A stretch of 64,000 nucleotides of DNA, from assembly GCF_004771005.1 (NCBI RefSeq), contig NZ_RQHV01000066.1, positions 1 through 64,000 of the forward strand, in the 5' to 3' direction. Positions 35,763 to 44,933 of this stretch are shown piece after piece (positions within the stretch are counted from its first letter, which is position 1; each line of letters starts with the position of its first letter). The translations under genes were made by a program, and so were the position numbers. The stretch is from Leptospira ilyithenensis. GTDB lineage: Bacteria > Spirochaetota > Leptospiria > Leptospirales > Leptospiraceae. Below the pieces are notes generated by a model. It did not search any database and was not told the DNA's origin. It saw only the letters and a program-made list of their open reading frames with translations.

Positions 35763-37142
35763 ATGCCAATCATTTCATTTCTAATCAGTTTAATTCTACT
35801 TCTTCCTGCCGGTTTCGGTTTTTACCAATCTTGGTTCGGATTGACTCCCGCGCAGGAAATCAATCTGGCCATTGCACTGCTTGCGGCATATCTTTGGGTC
35901 TCCGAAGCGATACCTCTTTATGTGACGGGCTTTTTAATCCTGTTTTTGGAGCTGATTTGGTTATTGCCCAATTGGGGAGGATCCGCTCCCAAACCAATCG
36001 TATTTTTATCATGTTATTTTTCAGAGACCATATTACTGTTCTTAGGCGGGTTTGTCATCTCGGAGGCGATTGCGCACTACAGGTTAGATGAAACTCTCGC
36101 CCGATTTGTGATCAAAAATACAAAAGGCTCTTCTTTATATTTACTGATCGGTCTTGGTCTTTCGACAGGTTTTTTATCCTGTTGGATGAACAATACTGCA
36201 ACGGCGGCTATGATGCTAGGTCTAGTCGCTCCCATGATGAAGAATTTGAGTTTGGAGTCCCATTTGAGAAAGTCGGTTTTGCTTGTGATCCCTTTTTCGG
36301 CAAATTTGGGCGGAATCGGGACTCCTGTGGGAACTTTGCCGAATGTCATCGGCATCGGATACATGAAGGAGAAGGGAATAGATATCGGTTTTTTGCCCTG
36401 GATGGCTTTCGGAATGCCTGTATTTTTAATTTCAGTTATGCTCTTATGCGGACTTTTGTATTGGAGCTTTTTGAAAAACAAGGAAGAAGAAAGTACCAAA
36501 CTCTTTACTCCTTTGAAAGATGAGATTTCAAAAACAAGTTTAAAGTATAACTTAAGTTATTTGATAATAGGTATCACTATTCTCGGTTGGATGACATCGG
36601 ATCTTCATAAGATTTCCAACGGAACAGTTGCGTTAGTTCCGATCATTGCTTTTTTCGGCTTGAAACTTTTGGATTTAAATCATTTTCGCTCTCTATCTTG
36701 GGATGTTTTGATCTTGATGGGAGGAGGAATTGCTCTTGGAAAGGCAATGGAAGAAACAGGACTTGCAAAACAGTTTATCAATTTACTTTCATTAGGTGGT
36801 CAATCTTCCTTTTCATTATTCTGTATATTTTCCATTATGTCTCTTGGATTGTCTTGCTTTTTGTCAAACACCTCCGTTGCCAATCTAATGCTTCCGATTA
36901 CAATGGGTTTGCCTGCGGAAGTCATCTTGCCGGCGGCATTAGGAGCAACTATCGGTGCTTCCCTCGCTATGCCTTTTCCTGTCTCCACTCCTCCCAACGC
37001 TTTGGCATTTAGTTACGGCGGCATCAAAAGCATAGAAATGGCAAAGATAGGAGGAATCATCTCCATACTTGCTTTGATTGTCTTTTTGGTTGTAGGCGGA
37101 GGGATTTTACATTTCGCAGGATGGGTGGATTTTTCGCATTAA
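35763..37142 (+). CDS. DASS/SLC13-family anion symporter, copy 1
   Basis: A 459-residue transporter with about twelve membrane segments. The two halves each carry the family's SNT-type motif: SCWMNNTAT (about 141) and CFLSNTSVANL (about 371), with FSANLGGIGTPVGTLPN between. Members move dicarboxylates, sulphate or phosphate with Na+. Substrate is not readable. ATG 35763 is chosen because the second copy has the same start context and length. It is transcribed away from the small membrane protein. Confidence 0.88.
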   Translation: MPIISFLISLILLLPAGFGFYQSWFGLTPAQEINLAIALLAAYLWVSEAIPLYVTGFLILFLELIWLLPNWGGSAPKPIVFLSCYFSETILLFLGGFVISEAIAHYRLDETLARFVIKNTKGSSLYLLIGLGLSTGFLSCWMNNTATAAMMLGLVAPMMKNLSLESHLRKSVLLVIPFSANLGGIGTPVGTLPNVIGIGYMKEKGIDIGFLPWMAFGMPVFLISVMLLCGLLYWSFLKNKEEESTKLFTPLKDEISKTSLKYNLSYLIIGITILGWMTSDLHKISNGTVALVPIIAFFGLKLLDLNHFRSLSWDVLILMGGGIALGKAMEETGLAKQFINLLSLGGQSSFSLFCIFSIMSLGLSCFLSNTSVANLMLPITMGLPAEVILPAALGATIGASLAMPFPVSTPPNALAFSYGGIKSIEMAKIGGIISILALIVFLVVGGGILHFAGWVDFSH

Positions 37143-37192
37143 TTACTACAAAAATGCTTTTCTTAGATAAGTATCAGTAGCATAGAAGAGAG

Positions 37193-37216
37193 ATGTATTT
37201 TATTCGTTTTTCATTT
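37193..37216 (+). pseudogene. 5' fragment of the lipoprotein gene at the duplication junction
   Basis: Eight codons starting at ATG 37193 (MYFIRFSF) match the start of the intact lipoprotein gene at 38866 (MLFIRFSL), including its upstream context. After that the sequence switches to DNA matching the small membrane protein gene. This is the left-unit remnant created by the tandem duplication. Confidence 0.65.
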
Positions 37217-37236
37217 GATATTGGGAGCAGTAAAAC

Positions 37237-37344
37237 TTAAACGGAGTTGCTCCTCTGTCCAAAACCTTCGTTGATAACGCAAACAAACCATCCACCCATA
37301 ATCAATCCGAACCCAATCGTATGATAAGGCAGTTTTCTTAACAT
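37237..37344 (-). pseudogene. Truncated, frameshifted copy of the small membrane protein gene
   Basis: From ATG 37344 the reading gives MLRKLPYHTIGFGLIMGGWF, then VCVIN, matching the intact protein at 35465-35671. Then the frame shifts and ends at TAA 37237 after 35 residues. The second membrane helix is missing. The AGGAGAG ribosome-binding site is kept. It arose as the left edge of the duplicated transporter unit. Confidence 0.8.
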
Positions 37345-37430
37345 CTTAGAAACTCTCCTGGGGCTTTTTTTCTTGAAAGTCCTCTATTTAATATAAAATT
37401 ATTAATACCGAAGGAAATCATCAAGCAACA

Positions 37431-38810
37431 ATGCCTATCATTTCATTCTTAATCAGTTTAATTCTAGTTCTTCCCGCAGGTTTTAGTTTTTATCAATCTT
37501 GGTTTGGTTTGACACCAGTCCAGGAAATCAATTTGGCAATTGCACTGCTTGCAGTATATCTTTTGCTATCGGAAGCGGTGCCTCTTTATGTGACGGGTTT
37601 TTTAATCCTATTTTTAGAGTTGATTTGGTTATTACCCAACTGGGGAGCATCTACTCCAAAACCGATTGTATTTCTTTCTTGTTACTTTTCAGAAGCCATA
37701 TTGCTGGCATTAGGTGGTTTTGTCATTTCTGAAGCGATTTCTCATTACAAGCTGAATGAAACATTGGCCCGATTTGTAATCAAAAACGCGATAGGTTCCT
37801 CATTGTATTTGCTTTTGGGGCTTGGGTTTTCTACGAGCTTTTTGTCCTGTTGGATGAACAATACTGCCACGACGGCTATGATGCTAGGACTCGTTTTCCC
37901 TATAATGAAAAACTTAGATTTGAATTCTCATCTTAGGAAATCGGTCCTTTTTGTGATTCCTTTTTCCGCAAATTTGGGTGGAATAGGGACCCCTGTGGGA
38001 ACTCTCCCTAATGTAATCGGAATCGGATACATGAAGGAGAAGGGAATAGATATCGGTTTTTTACCTTGGATGGCTTTCGCAATACCCGTATTTTTGATAT
38101 CAGTTTTGCTCCTATGTGGACTTTTGTATTGGGTCTTTTTGAGAAATAAAGAAGAAGAAAGTGGAAAACTCTTTGTACCTCATATGAGCGAGGTTTCCAA
38201 CTCAAAAATGCAGTATAATATTTGTTATCTGATTATTGGAATTACGATTATAGGCTGGATGACGTCTGATCTTCACAAAGTTTCCAATGGAATTATCGCG
38301 CTTATTCCCATCATTGCGTTCTTCGGGTTGAAACTTTTAGAGCTAAAACATTTTCGATCTCTCCCTTGGGATGTTTTGATTTTGGTGGGAGGAGGGATTG
38401 CTTTGGTAAAGGCTATGGAAGAAACCGGATTGGCAAGCCAGTTTGTCAGCGTATTGTCATTAGGTGGTAAATCTTCTTTGTCCCTATTTGTGGCATTTTC
38501 CGTTATATCCCTTGGTTTCTCCTGCTTTTTATCTAATAATTCCGTAGCAAATCTGATACTTCCTATTACAATGGGTTTGCCTGCGGAAGTTATCTTTCCC
38601 GCAGCATTAGGGGCAACGATTGGAGCTTCTCTTGCAATGTCTTTTCCTGTCTCCACTCCTCCCAATGCTTTGGCTTTCAGTTATGGCGGCATCAAAAGCA
38701 TAGAAATGGCAAAGATAGGAGGAATCATCTCCATACTTGCTTTGATTGTCTTTTTGGTTGTAGGCGGAGGGATTTTACATTTCGCAGGATGGGTGGATTT
38801 TTCGCATTAA
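37431..38810 (+). CDS. DASS/SLC13-family anion symporter, copy 2
   Basis: A 459-residue paralogue of the adjacent transporter with the same topology and motifs (SCWMNNTAT, FSANLGGIGTPVGTLPN, CFLSNNSVANL). The second motif has Asn for Thr compared with copy 1, which could affect substrate or cation binding. The final 55 residues are identical in the two proteins and the underlying DNA is nearly so. It is followed by the intact lipoprotein gene. Confidence 0.88.
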   Translation: MPIISFLISLILVLPAGFSFYQSWFGLTPVQEINLAIALLAVYLLLSEAVPLYVTGFLILFLELIWLLPNWGASTPKPIVFLSCYFSEAILLALGGFVISEAISHYKLNETLARFVIKNAIGSSLYLLLGLGFSTSFLSCWMNNTATTAMMLGLVFPIMKNLDLNSHLRKSVLFVIPFSANLGGIGTPVGTLPNVIGIGYMKEKGIDIGFLPWMAFAIPVFLISVLLLCGLLYWVFLRNKEEESGKLFVPHMSEVSNSKMQYNICYLIIGITIIGWMTSDLHKVSNGIIALIPIIAFFGLKLLELKHFRSLPWDVLILVGGGIALVKAMEETGLASQFVSVLSLGGKSSLSLFVAFSVISLGFSCFLSNNSVANLILPITMGLPAEVIFPAALGATIGASLAMSFPVSTPPNALAFSYGGIKSIEMAKIGGIISILALIVFLVVGGGILHFAGWVDFSH

Positions 38811-38865
38811 TTACTACAAAAAATGCTTTTCTTAGATAAGTTTATCGGTAGCATACAAGCGGAAG

Positions 38866-39432
38866 ATGTTATTTATCCGCTTTTCATTATTTCTGGTGAA
38901 TATTTTATTATTTACCAATTGCTATAATTATCTTAGTGAAGATGTACCTATCATTGTTCGCCCAGAATTGAAACAGAGGATTTCTCTTCTTACTATAAAG
39001 GTCACAAGCCCCGAGTCGGAACGTTCCAAAAAACATATCACCGCTCTTTATACCACATACATAAATGATACCGGTTATTTTGGAAGAGTGATCAACGAAG
39101 GCATTCGCAGTTCGCACCATATAGATATTTATACCTCGGAAGTGAATGAATACGAACATTTCTGGGTGTCTTCCATTTCCAGTTTGTTTATGATTTTAAC
39201 CGCAGGTATTTTACCGTCCATTTATTCGCAAGAAAGAGTTTTACATGCCGATTTCTACGTTGAAGAAAAGTTAGTTGGTAGAGAAAAATACAGACAAAAA
39301 CACTCCACACTTTTCGGTGTTCCTTTCTTTTTTATTTGGGAATCCGGAATCGAAGAAGCGAAGATCATTCAATACAATAAAGAACGCAATATGATCAACA
39401 ACATGATCCAGGACTATAATCGTTATCTTTGA
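38866..39432 (+). CDS. Putative lipoprotein of unknown function
   Basis: A 188-residue protein with a leader FLVNILLFTNC whose Cys at about 19 is a plausible lipid attachment site. A hydrophobic segment near 104-118 (SSLFMILTAGILPSIY) and a basic C-terminal region follow. No domain is recognised. Its first codons also exist as a fragment at 37193. It is 13 bp from the CAP-domain gene and may be co-transcribed. Confidence 0.65.
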   Translation: MLFIRFSLFLVNILLFTNCYNYLSEDVPIIVRPELKQRISLLTIKVTSPESERSKKHITALYTTYINDTGYFGRVINEGIRSSHHIDIYTSEVNEYEHFWVSSISSLFMILTAGILPSIYSQERVLHADFYVEEKLVGREKYRQKHSTLFGVPFFFIWESGIEEAKIIQYNKERNMINNMIQDYNRYL

Positions 39433-39445
39433 GGAGAAAAATAGG

Positions 39446-40252
39446 ATGAAAAAGTTCAGCATAATTTTTATTTCGTCGGTTGCATTTGTAATTTCCTGCA
39501 CCACCCCGACCAAAAAACAAACAGTTACCAAAGAAGAAAAAAAAGAAACCACCACAGTGGGCAATTCGGTAGCTGACAAAGGGCAACTGGCATTTCTGGA
39601 AGCGATTGAAGACGGAAGAAAACTTCCTTCTTCCAGCAAATGGAAACCGGAACAATACGAAGAGTTGAACGATCAATCTTTCAACTCTTACGTGCCCGCA
39701 AAAGAAAGAATTGATTTTACAAGTATAGACTATCCGCTTTTAAACGCGGCTTTGTTTTTCGAGACCAGCAAAGAACGAAGAAAATTGGGTTTAAAACCAT
39801 TTCGTTATTCGGCGTTATGCGAACAAGCGGCTTTCGGTCACGCCCAAGATATGGTAAATCTTAGTTTTTATTCCCATACAAGCAAGGTTTCAGGAAAAGA
39901 AACCTTAAAGGATCGATTGGAGCTTGTGGGAATCATTAATCCTACATCTGGTGAAAATATAATCAATTCTTTCGCTATTGACTATAAGCCGGGGACTCCT
40001 GTTTATAATCCGGAACAAAACGAAGGAAAATTTTTCAGTTACCAGAAAAAAGGCCCTCCGATTCCCAATCATACTTATTTGAGTCTTGCAGAGTCCCTTG
40101 TGGAATCTTGGATGAATTCTCCTCCTCATAGAAGAAATATTCTAAACCCTGACTTTAGTTATATGGGTGGCGGAGTTTATTATTACCAGGACGTAAAATT
40201 TCAGAACATGGATAAAGTAAAAGCTGTACAAGTTTTCTCTTCAAAGCCTTAA
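39446..40252 (+). CDS. CAP/SCP-domain lipoprotein
   Basis: A 268-residue lipoprotein (FISSVAFVISC, Cys about 18) with a CAP domain from about 95. It shows FSYSALCEQAAFGHAQDM-like helix 1, SFYSHTS, and SLAESLVESWMNSPPHRRNILNPDF, the diagnostic W-x-x-SPxHRxN stretch. The candidate metal histidines (AFGHAQD and SPPHRRN) are present. CAP proteins in bacteria are secreted and of varied function. GAGGAG lies upstream of the ATG. Confidence 0.85.
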   Translation: MKKFSIIFISSVAFVISCTTPTKKQTVTKEEKKETTTVGNSVADKGQLAFLEAIEDGRKLPSSSKWKPEQYEELNDQSFNSYVPAKERIDFTSIDYPLLNAALFFETSKERRKLGLKPFRYSALCEQAAFGHAQDMVNLSFYSHTSKVSGKETLKDRLELVGIINPTSGENIINSFAIDYKPGTPVYNPEQNEGKFFSYQKKGPPIPNHTYLSLAESLVESWMNSPPHRRNILNPDFSYMGGGVYYYQDVKFQNMDKVKAVQVFSSKP

Positions 40253-40272
40253 ATTACGATTTCAGTTGTTTT

Positions 40273-40305
40273 CTTCTCGGTCTGAGAAGTATAAGCAGTC
40301 GCTTA
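40273..40305. terminator. Two adjacent hairpins between convergent genes
   Basis: CTTCTC 40273-40278 pairs with GAGAAG 40284-40289, and TAAGC 40292-40296 pairs with GCTTA 40301-40305. They lie between the CAP gene and the EVE gene, which converge, so a bidirectional terminator is possible. Neither is followed by a T tract, so the call is weak. Confidence 0.35.
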
Positions 40306-40312
40306 AGGAAAA

Positions 40313-40768
40313 TTAATTTCCGAGTTTGGTGATCGTATCAAATTCGGATTTTTGAACCGGCTGAATGGAAAGTCGCGAACCTTTTTGAACCAAAACCATT
40401 TTACTCAAGCCCTTCACCGTTTTCAGTTCGGCTAAAGACAAAAAATTTGTAAATCGTTTGGATAGCTTTAACTTAACACCAAACCAACGAGGATCTTCTT
40501 TTTTACTTTTAGGATCGAAGTATTTGCTGTTCGGGTCAAATTGAAAAGGATCGGGGATCCTGGACTCGACTATCTCTGCAACTCCCACAATTCCTGTCGG
40601 GTCAGTGCTGCTGTGATAGAACAGAACCAGGTCTCCCTTTTTTACTTCGTCTCTTAGGTAATTGCGTGCTTGGTAATTACGAACCCCTTCCCAGAAAGAG
40701 ATCTTCTCTCTTTCCAGGTCGTCTATGGAAAAGACATCGGGTTCTGTTTTAAAAAGCCAATACTTCAT
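40313..40768 (-). CDS. EVE-domain protein
   Basis: A 151-residue EVE (DUF55) protein: MKYWLFKTEPDVFSIDDLE at the start, WEGVRNYQARNYLRD, LVLFYHSS and GIVGVAEIVE, then DPRWFGVKLKL. The PUA-like fold reads modified bases in nucleic acids. It lies three bp after ftsH and ends the long minus-strand series. Confidence 0.92.
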   Translation of the reverse strand: MKYWLFKTEPDVFSIDDLEREKISFWEGVRNYQARNYLRDEVKKGDLVLFYHSSTDPTGIVGVAEIVESRIPDPFQFDPNSKYFDPKSKKEDPRWFGVKLKLSKRFTNFLSLAELKTVKGLSKMVLVQKGSRLSIQPVQKSEFDTITKLGN

Positions 40769-40771
40769 CTT

Positions 40772-42730
40772 CTAAGCTGAGTAAGCTGGTTTTGTAGAAG
40801 TTGCGCCTTTTATTTTTTTAGAAGAGGATAACGATTTCTTTTTATCTTCTTCTATTTTTTCACCGGAAGGGTGAACGATTGCCATCAATTCCTGGCTATC
40901 AATTGTTTCTTTCGCAAGCAGAGCTTTGGCGATTGCATCCAGTTTTTTTACGTTTTTGCGAACCAAATCTCTTCCCTTGTCCAAAGAAGTTTGCACAATT
41001 CTACGAACTTCCTGGTCAATCATCGCTGCAAATTCTTCCGAGTAAGGTTTACTAGTATGACCGTAGTCTCTTCCTATAAAAGGAGAGTTTTCAGGTCCGC
41101 CGTAATTGATTGTCCCTAATTTTTCAGACATTCCCCATTCACATACCATTCTGCGGGCGATATTGGTTGCTTGTTGGATGTCGTTGCTGGAACCATTGGA
41201 AGGATCACCAAACATAAGTTCTTCGGCAATATATCCGCCCATAGACATTACAATTCGATCCAGACAATATTGTTTTTTATAGGAATGACGATCTTCAATT
41301 GGCAGGGATTGGGTTAGACCCAATGATCTGCCTCGGGGAATGATCGTTACTTTATGCACAGGTTCCGTATAAGGAAGGAGTGTTCCCAAAAGTGCGTGAC
41401 CAGCTTCATGATAGGCGGTCATTTCCTTTTCTTTGTCGGAAATAAGCATAGACTTGCGTTCCGGTCCCATCATCACTTTATCACGAGCTTCTTCCAATTC
41501 TTCCTGAGTGACCCGTTTTTTGTTTCTACGAGCGGCAAGTAATGCGGCTTCGTTGATCAGGTTTGCAAGGTCTGCTCCCGTAAATCCGGGAGTTCCACGT
41601 GCAATTGAGTTGATGGAAATATCGGATACCATCGGAACTTTTTTAGAATGAACTTGAAGAATTTCTTCCCGTCCTCTCAGATCGGGTAAATCCACGATGA
41701 CTTGTCTGTCAAATCGGCCTGGGCGAAGCAGAGCAGGGTCAAGCACATCAGCACGGTTAGTTGCCGCCATTACTATAACGCCTTCGTTCATTTCGAATCC
41801 GTCCATCTCAACCAGCATTTGATTGAGTGTTTGCTCTCTTTCGTCATGACCGCCACCGAGTCCGGCTCCGCGAAGCCTTCCTACCGCGTCGATCTCATCA
41901 ATGAAGATGATACAAGGTGCGTTCTTTTTCCCTTGGTCGAATAAATCGCGCACTCGGGAAGCACCTACACCTACAAACATTTCTACGAAATCAGAACCGG
42001 AAATCGAGAAAAAAGGAACACCGGCTTCTCCGGAAACTGCTTTTGCAAGTAAGGTTTTACCTGTTCCCGGAGGACCTACAAGCAACACTCCTTTTGGAAT
42101 TCTTGCACCAATGGCATGGAATTTTTTAGGATCTTTTAAGAATTCAATGATCTCTTGCAACTCTACTTTTGCTTCATCGCAACCAGCCACATCGTTGAAT
42201 GTGATTTTGACTTTAGAGTCCACATTCATTTTGGCTTTGGACTTACCGAATGTGAATGCTTTATTTCCCGTAGCCTGTAGTTGTCTCATCATGATGAACC
42301 AGATGATACCGAGTGCAAAAATCCAAGGAACGATACTGGAAACAACACTCCAGAATTTGTTTTCTTCCGTGGATTTCGCAGTGAAAGATAATCTTTGTTT
42401 ACGAAGTTTCGTAATCAAATCCTCGTTCACCGGTGCGATGTTTGTTTTGAAAGCTTTCGGTTTGTTGTCTTTGGAATCGGAAGGAATATACCAGCCTTCT
42501 ATCAATTCACGATCAATCGTGATCTGAGATTTGTTGGTAATATCTTTCCCGTCTTTCGAAGTTATTTTTCCGATTTGTTTTTTGCCCTCAACCGGCTCTA
42601 CCATATTGAGGAATTCGGAGTAACTGATCTCATCAGGACGAGATCCAAGAGAGTCCGGTCTATACCAGACAGCTAATACTAATAGTATTACAAGTAAGAA
42701 CAGAAATACATTTTTGATGTTTTTATTCAT
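40772..42730 (-). CDS. ftsH: ATP-dependent zinc metalloprotease FtsH
   Basis: A 652-residue membrane AAA+ protease. Two N-terminal membrane helices (about 8-24 and 127-147) enclose a periplasmic domain. Walker A GPPGTGKT (about 218), Walker [11 protein letters not shown], the pore loop [11 protein letters not shown] and second region of homology [17 protein letters not shown] follow. The zinc site HEAGH lies near residue 443. It degrades misfolded membrane and selected cytosolic proteins. A charged serine/lysine tail closes the protein. Confidence 0.97.
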   Translation of the reverse strand: MNKNIKNVFLFLLVILLVLAVWYRPDSLGSRPDEISYSEFLNMVEPVEGKKQIGKITSKDGKDITNKSQITIDRELIEGWYIPSDSKDNKPKAFKTNIAPVNEDLITKLRKQRLSFTAKSTEENKFWSVVSSIVPWIFALGIIWFIMMRQLQATGNKAFTFGKSKAKMNVDSKVKITFNDVAGCDEAKVELQEIIEFLKDPKKFHAIGARIPKGVLLVGPPGTGKTLLAKAVSGEAGVPFFSISGSDFVEMFVGVGASRVRDLFDQGKKNAPCIIFIDEIDAVGRLRGAGLGGGHDEREQTLNQMLVEMDGFEMNEGVIVMAATNRADVLDPALLRPGRFDRQVIVDLPDLRGREEILQVHSKKVPMVSDISINSIARGTPGFTGADLANLINEAALLAARRNKKRVTQEELEEARDKVMMGPERKSMLISDKEKEMTAYHEAGHALLGTLLPYTEPVHKVTIIPRGRSLGLTQSLPIEDRHSYKKQYCLDRIVMSMGGYIAEELMFGDPSNGSSNDIQQATNIARRMVCEWGMSEKLGTINYGGPENSPFIGRDYGHTSKPYSEEFAAMIDQEVRRIVQTSLDKGRDLVRKNVKKLDAIAKALLAKETIDSQELMAIVHPSGEKIEEDKKKSLSSSKKIKGATSTKPAYSA

Positions 42731-42759
42731 GGAAGATTGTCTCCCTTATTAGACTAAAA

Positions 42760-43323
42760 TCAGAGGTGATATTTTTGAATCACTTCGTCGATATCCCCCA
42801 TGGAAATCGATCGAATCGCGGCCTCCGCGTCATTGATGATTTGAATCAGACTTAAGTTCTCAAGAGGCTCAAAATCATCACGTAAAAATTCTTCTCTTTT
42901 TTTCGGATTGTATTTGGAATTGCGGACTCCAATACGAATTCGAATGAAATTGGGGGACCGGAGGGAAACGGAAACAGAATCCACACCGGGATGTCCGACG
43001 CTTTCTCCGCCTTTTGTGACCACAATTTGACCCAATTCCAGGTCCAGATCTTCATGGATCAGAACTATGTCTTTTACCTGGATTTTGAGGAAAGAGGCAA
43101 TGTAAAGTACGGACTCGCCGGAAAGGTCACTGAAAGTTTGAGGTTTGAGAAGAACTACTTCGTCCCCCTCAAAATCACCCCTTCCGATCAGAGATTTTTT
43201 CTTCTTTGTTTTGATTTCGAGGCCAATGTTGTTGGCTATGACATCGAGAATCTTAAAACCAATGTTAGAACGATTGTTATTGTATTTATCTCCTGGATTG
43301 CCCAGGCCTACTATCAGTTTCAT
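42760..43323 (-). CDS. pth: Peptidyl-tRNA hydrolase
   Basis: A 187-residue Pth that recycles peptidyl-tRNA released from ribosomes. LIVGLGNPGDKYNNNRSNIGF contains the substrate-binding Asn. The catalytic His is in that family normally the one after NxRHN; here the sequence reads NRSNIG, so the histidine is replaced by Ser, which is a visible oddity. Downstream motifs KPQTFSDLSGESV, LIHEDLDLELG and GHPGVDSV are conserved. It is 15 bp after rplY. Confidence 0.88.
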   Translation of the reverse strand: MKLIVGLGNPGDKYNNNRSNIGFKILDVIANNIGLEIKTKKKKSLIGRGDFEGDEVVLLKPQTFSDLSGESVLYIASFLKIQVKDIVLIHEDLDLELGQIVVTKGGESVGHPGVDSVSVSLRSPNFIRIRIGVRNSKYNPKKREEFLRDDFEPLENLSLIQIINDAEAAIRSISMGDIDEVIQKYHL

Positions 43324-43338
43324 TGGTTTTAGAAAAAA

Positions 43339-43974
43339 CTACTTCTTAGCGGCTTTTTTTGCTGCAGGTTTTTTACCACCGGCATCAGCTTCCGCTTTTT
43401 CCGCTCTTTCTGCAGCAAGAATCGCTTTCGTCTTATTGCAGGAAGTTACAATCGGATCGCCGTTGGTCAAAATTTCCCAAGATTTCGGGCAAGGAAGGTC
43501 GGAAACCTTAATGATCATTCCAACATCCAAATCAGTTACATCGATTGTAAGAACATCTGTTAAATCTTCCGGAGTTGATTTAACTTTGATTTCATGAACC
43601 AGGTGTTCGAATTGACCGCCCGACTTTGAACCTTTTGCAACTCCTGTTGTTTGAATCGCAACTGTGGTAATGATTTTTTTACCCGGAGTTACTTTGAAAA
43701 AATCGATGTGACGGATTTTTCCCGTGTGAGGAAATCTTTGTACTTCTTTAACAAATACTTTTTCGGTTTTACCATCTAAGTCAAGTTCGATGAGGGTTGC
43801 TTTTCTAATCCCAGAATCGATCAATTTTTGGATTTCTTTTTCAACTACAGTGCCTGAAGTTGCTTTTCCACTTCCGATGATATTTGCAGGTACTAAACCT
43901 GCTGTGCGAAGGCGTCTTGCAGGACCTTTGCCAGTAAGAGTTCTTGGTTGTACTTTAATGCTATATTTTTCCAT
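43339..43974 (-). CDS. rplY: 50S ribosomal protein L25 (Ctc form)
   Basis: A 211-residue bL25 of the long Ctc type: an N-terminal 5S-rRNA-binding L25 domain (VQPRTLTGKGPARRLRTAGLV) and a C-terminal TL5/Ctc domain, ending in an alanine/lysine-rich tail (KKPAAKKAAKK). It sits between prs and pth, the usual conserved position. Confidence 0.94.
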   Translation of the reverse strand: MEKYSIKVQPRTLTGKGPARRLRTAGLVPANIIGSGKATSGTVVEKEIQKLIDSGIRKATLIELDLDGKTEKVFVKEVQRFPHTGKIRHIDFFKVTPGKKIITTVAIQTTGVAKGSKSGGQFEHLVHEIKVKSTPEDLTDVLTIDVTDLDVGMIIKVSDLPCPKSWEILTNGDPIVTSCNKTKAILAAERAEKAEADAGGKKPAAKKAAKK

Positions 43975-43991
43975 GATTATGTTCCTTATTA

Positions 43992-44933
43992 TTATGAAAA
44001 CAGACTAGAGATGGATTCCTCATTGTGAATCCTTTCGATTGCTTTAGCAAAGAGTGGGGCGATAGAGAGCGTTTTCAAGTGATTTATTTTCTTTGTCTCG
44101 GGTACCGCAATGGAATTTGATAAAACAATCTGTTCGAATTTCGCTCCGTTTAGCTTTTCCGGAGCTTCTCCGGAAAGAACCGCATGGGTAGCACAACACA
44201 TCACGGATTTTGCGCCATTATCATAAAGTGCGTTTGCCGCTTTTGCAATGGTTCCGCCAGTATCAATCATATCATCCAAGATCAGGCAATGTTTGTCCTT
44301 TATATCGCCTATCACGTTCATTACGACGGACTCATTTGCTTTGGGGCGTCGTTTGTCTATGATCGCTAGAGATCCGTTGACTTTTTTTCCAAAGTTACGA
44401 GCACGTTCCGCACCGCCGGAATCGGGGGATACAATCACCAGATCGTCCAGTTTCAAGGAATTGATGTATTCCGCAAGTACGGGAGAAAAGTAAAGATGAT
44501 CTACAGGAATATGAAAGAATCCTTGGATTTGATCTGCATGCAAATCCATAGTAAGAATACGATTTGGACCGACTGTTTCGATCAGATCCGCAACAACACG
44601 TGCGGAGATAGGAACTCTCGGTTCCACTTTTCTATCTTGGCGTCCGTATCCGTAATAAGGTAAAACAGCTGTAATTCGACGTGCGGAAGCGCGACGAAGA
44701 GCGTCAATGATCAGCAAAAGTTCCATTAAACTGTCGTTTGCCGGATAACTGATGGACTGAACGACAAATACGTCTCTACCTCGAACGTTTTCTTCGATCT
44801 TAACGGTGCTTTCTCCGTCAGAGAATCGTTTTACGGTGATCTGCCCGTTAGGGATTCCTAAATTTTGACAGATCTCTTCCGCTAAGGGGCGGTTCGCATT
44901 TCCGGAAAATACTGCAACTTCACTTGGATTCAT
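43992..44933 (-). CDS. prs: Ribose-phosphate pyrophosphokinase
   Basis: A 313-residue PRPP synthase, the expected length. [13 protein letters not shown] at the start, [46 protein letters not shown] and the PRPP loop [13 protein letters not shown] are all intact. It makes PRPP for nucleotide, His and Trp synthesis. Its ATG overlaps the stop of the preceding uridyltransferase gene (ATGA). Confidence 0.97.
   Translation of the reverse strand: MNPSEVAVFSGNANRPLAEEICQNLGIPNGQITVKRFSDGESTVKIEENVRGRDVFVVQSISYPANDSLMELLLIIDALRRASARRITAVLPYYGYGRQDRKVEPRVPISARVVADLIETVGPNRILTMDLHADQIQGFFHIPVDHLYFSPVLAEYINSLKLDDLVIVSPDSGGAERARNFGKKVNGSLAIIDKRRPKANESVVMNVIGDIKDKHCLILDDMIDTGGTIAKAANALYDNGAKSVMCCATHAVLSGEAPEKLNGAKFEQIVLSNSIAVPETKKINHLKTLSIAPLFAKAIERIHNEESISSLFS

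Larger units (their letters stand above)
35543..37216. repeat. Tandem duplication, left unit
   Basis: This unit runs from the middle of the small membrane protein gene, through the first DASS gene, to the first codons of a lipoprotein gene (37193-37216). It is repeated at 37217-38884 with an offset of about 1,668 bases. Boundaries are estimated by eye. Confidence 0.75.
37217..38884. repeat. Tandem duplication, right unit
   Basis: Second copy of the unit at 35543-37216. It starts inside a truncated copy of the small membrane protein gene, carries the second DASS gene, and ends in the 5' part of the intact lipoprotein gene. The last 138 bases around the transporter stop (37017-37154 and 38685 onward) are identical between copies, while most of the rest has diverged. 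Confidence 0.75.

Noticed and set aside
37431..38810. Assembly artefact explaining the duplicated transporter
   Set aside because: The copies differ throughout except for the 3' tract and have distinct flanks, so both are real sequences.
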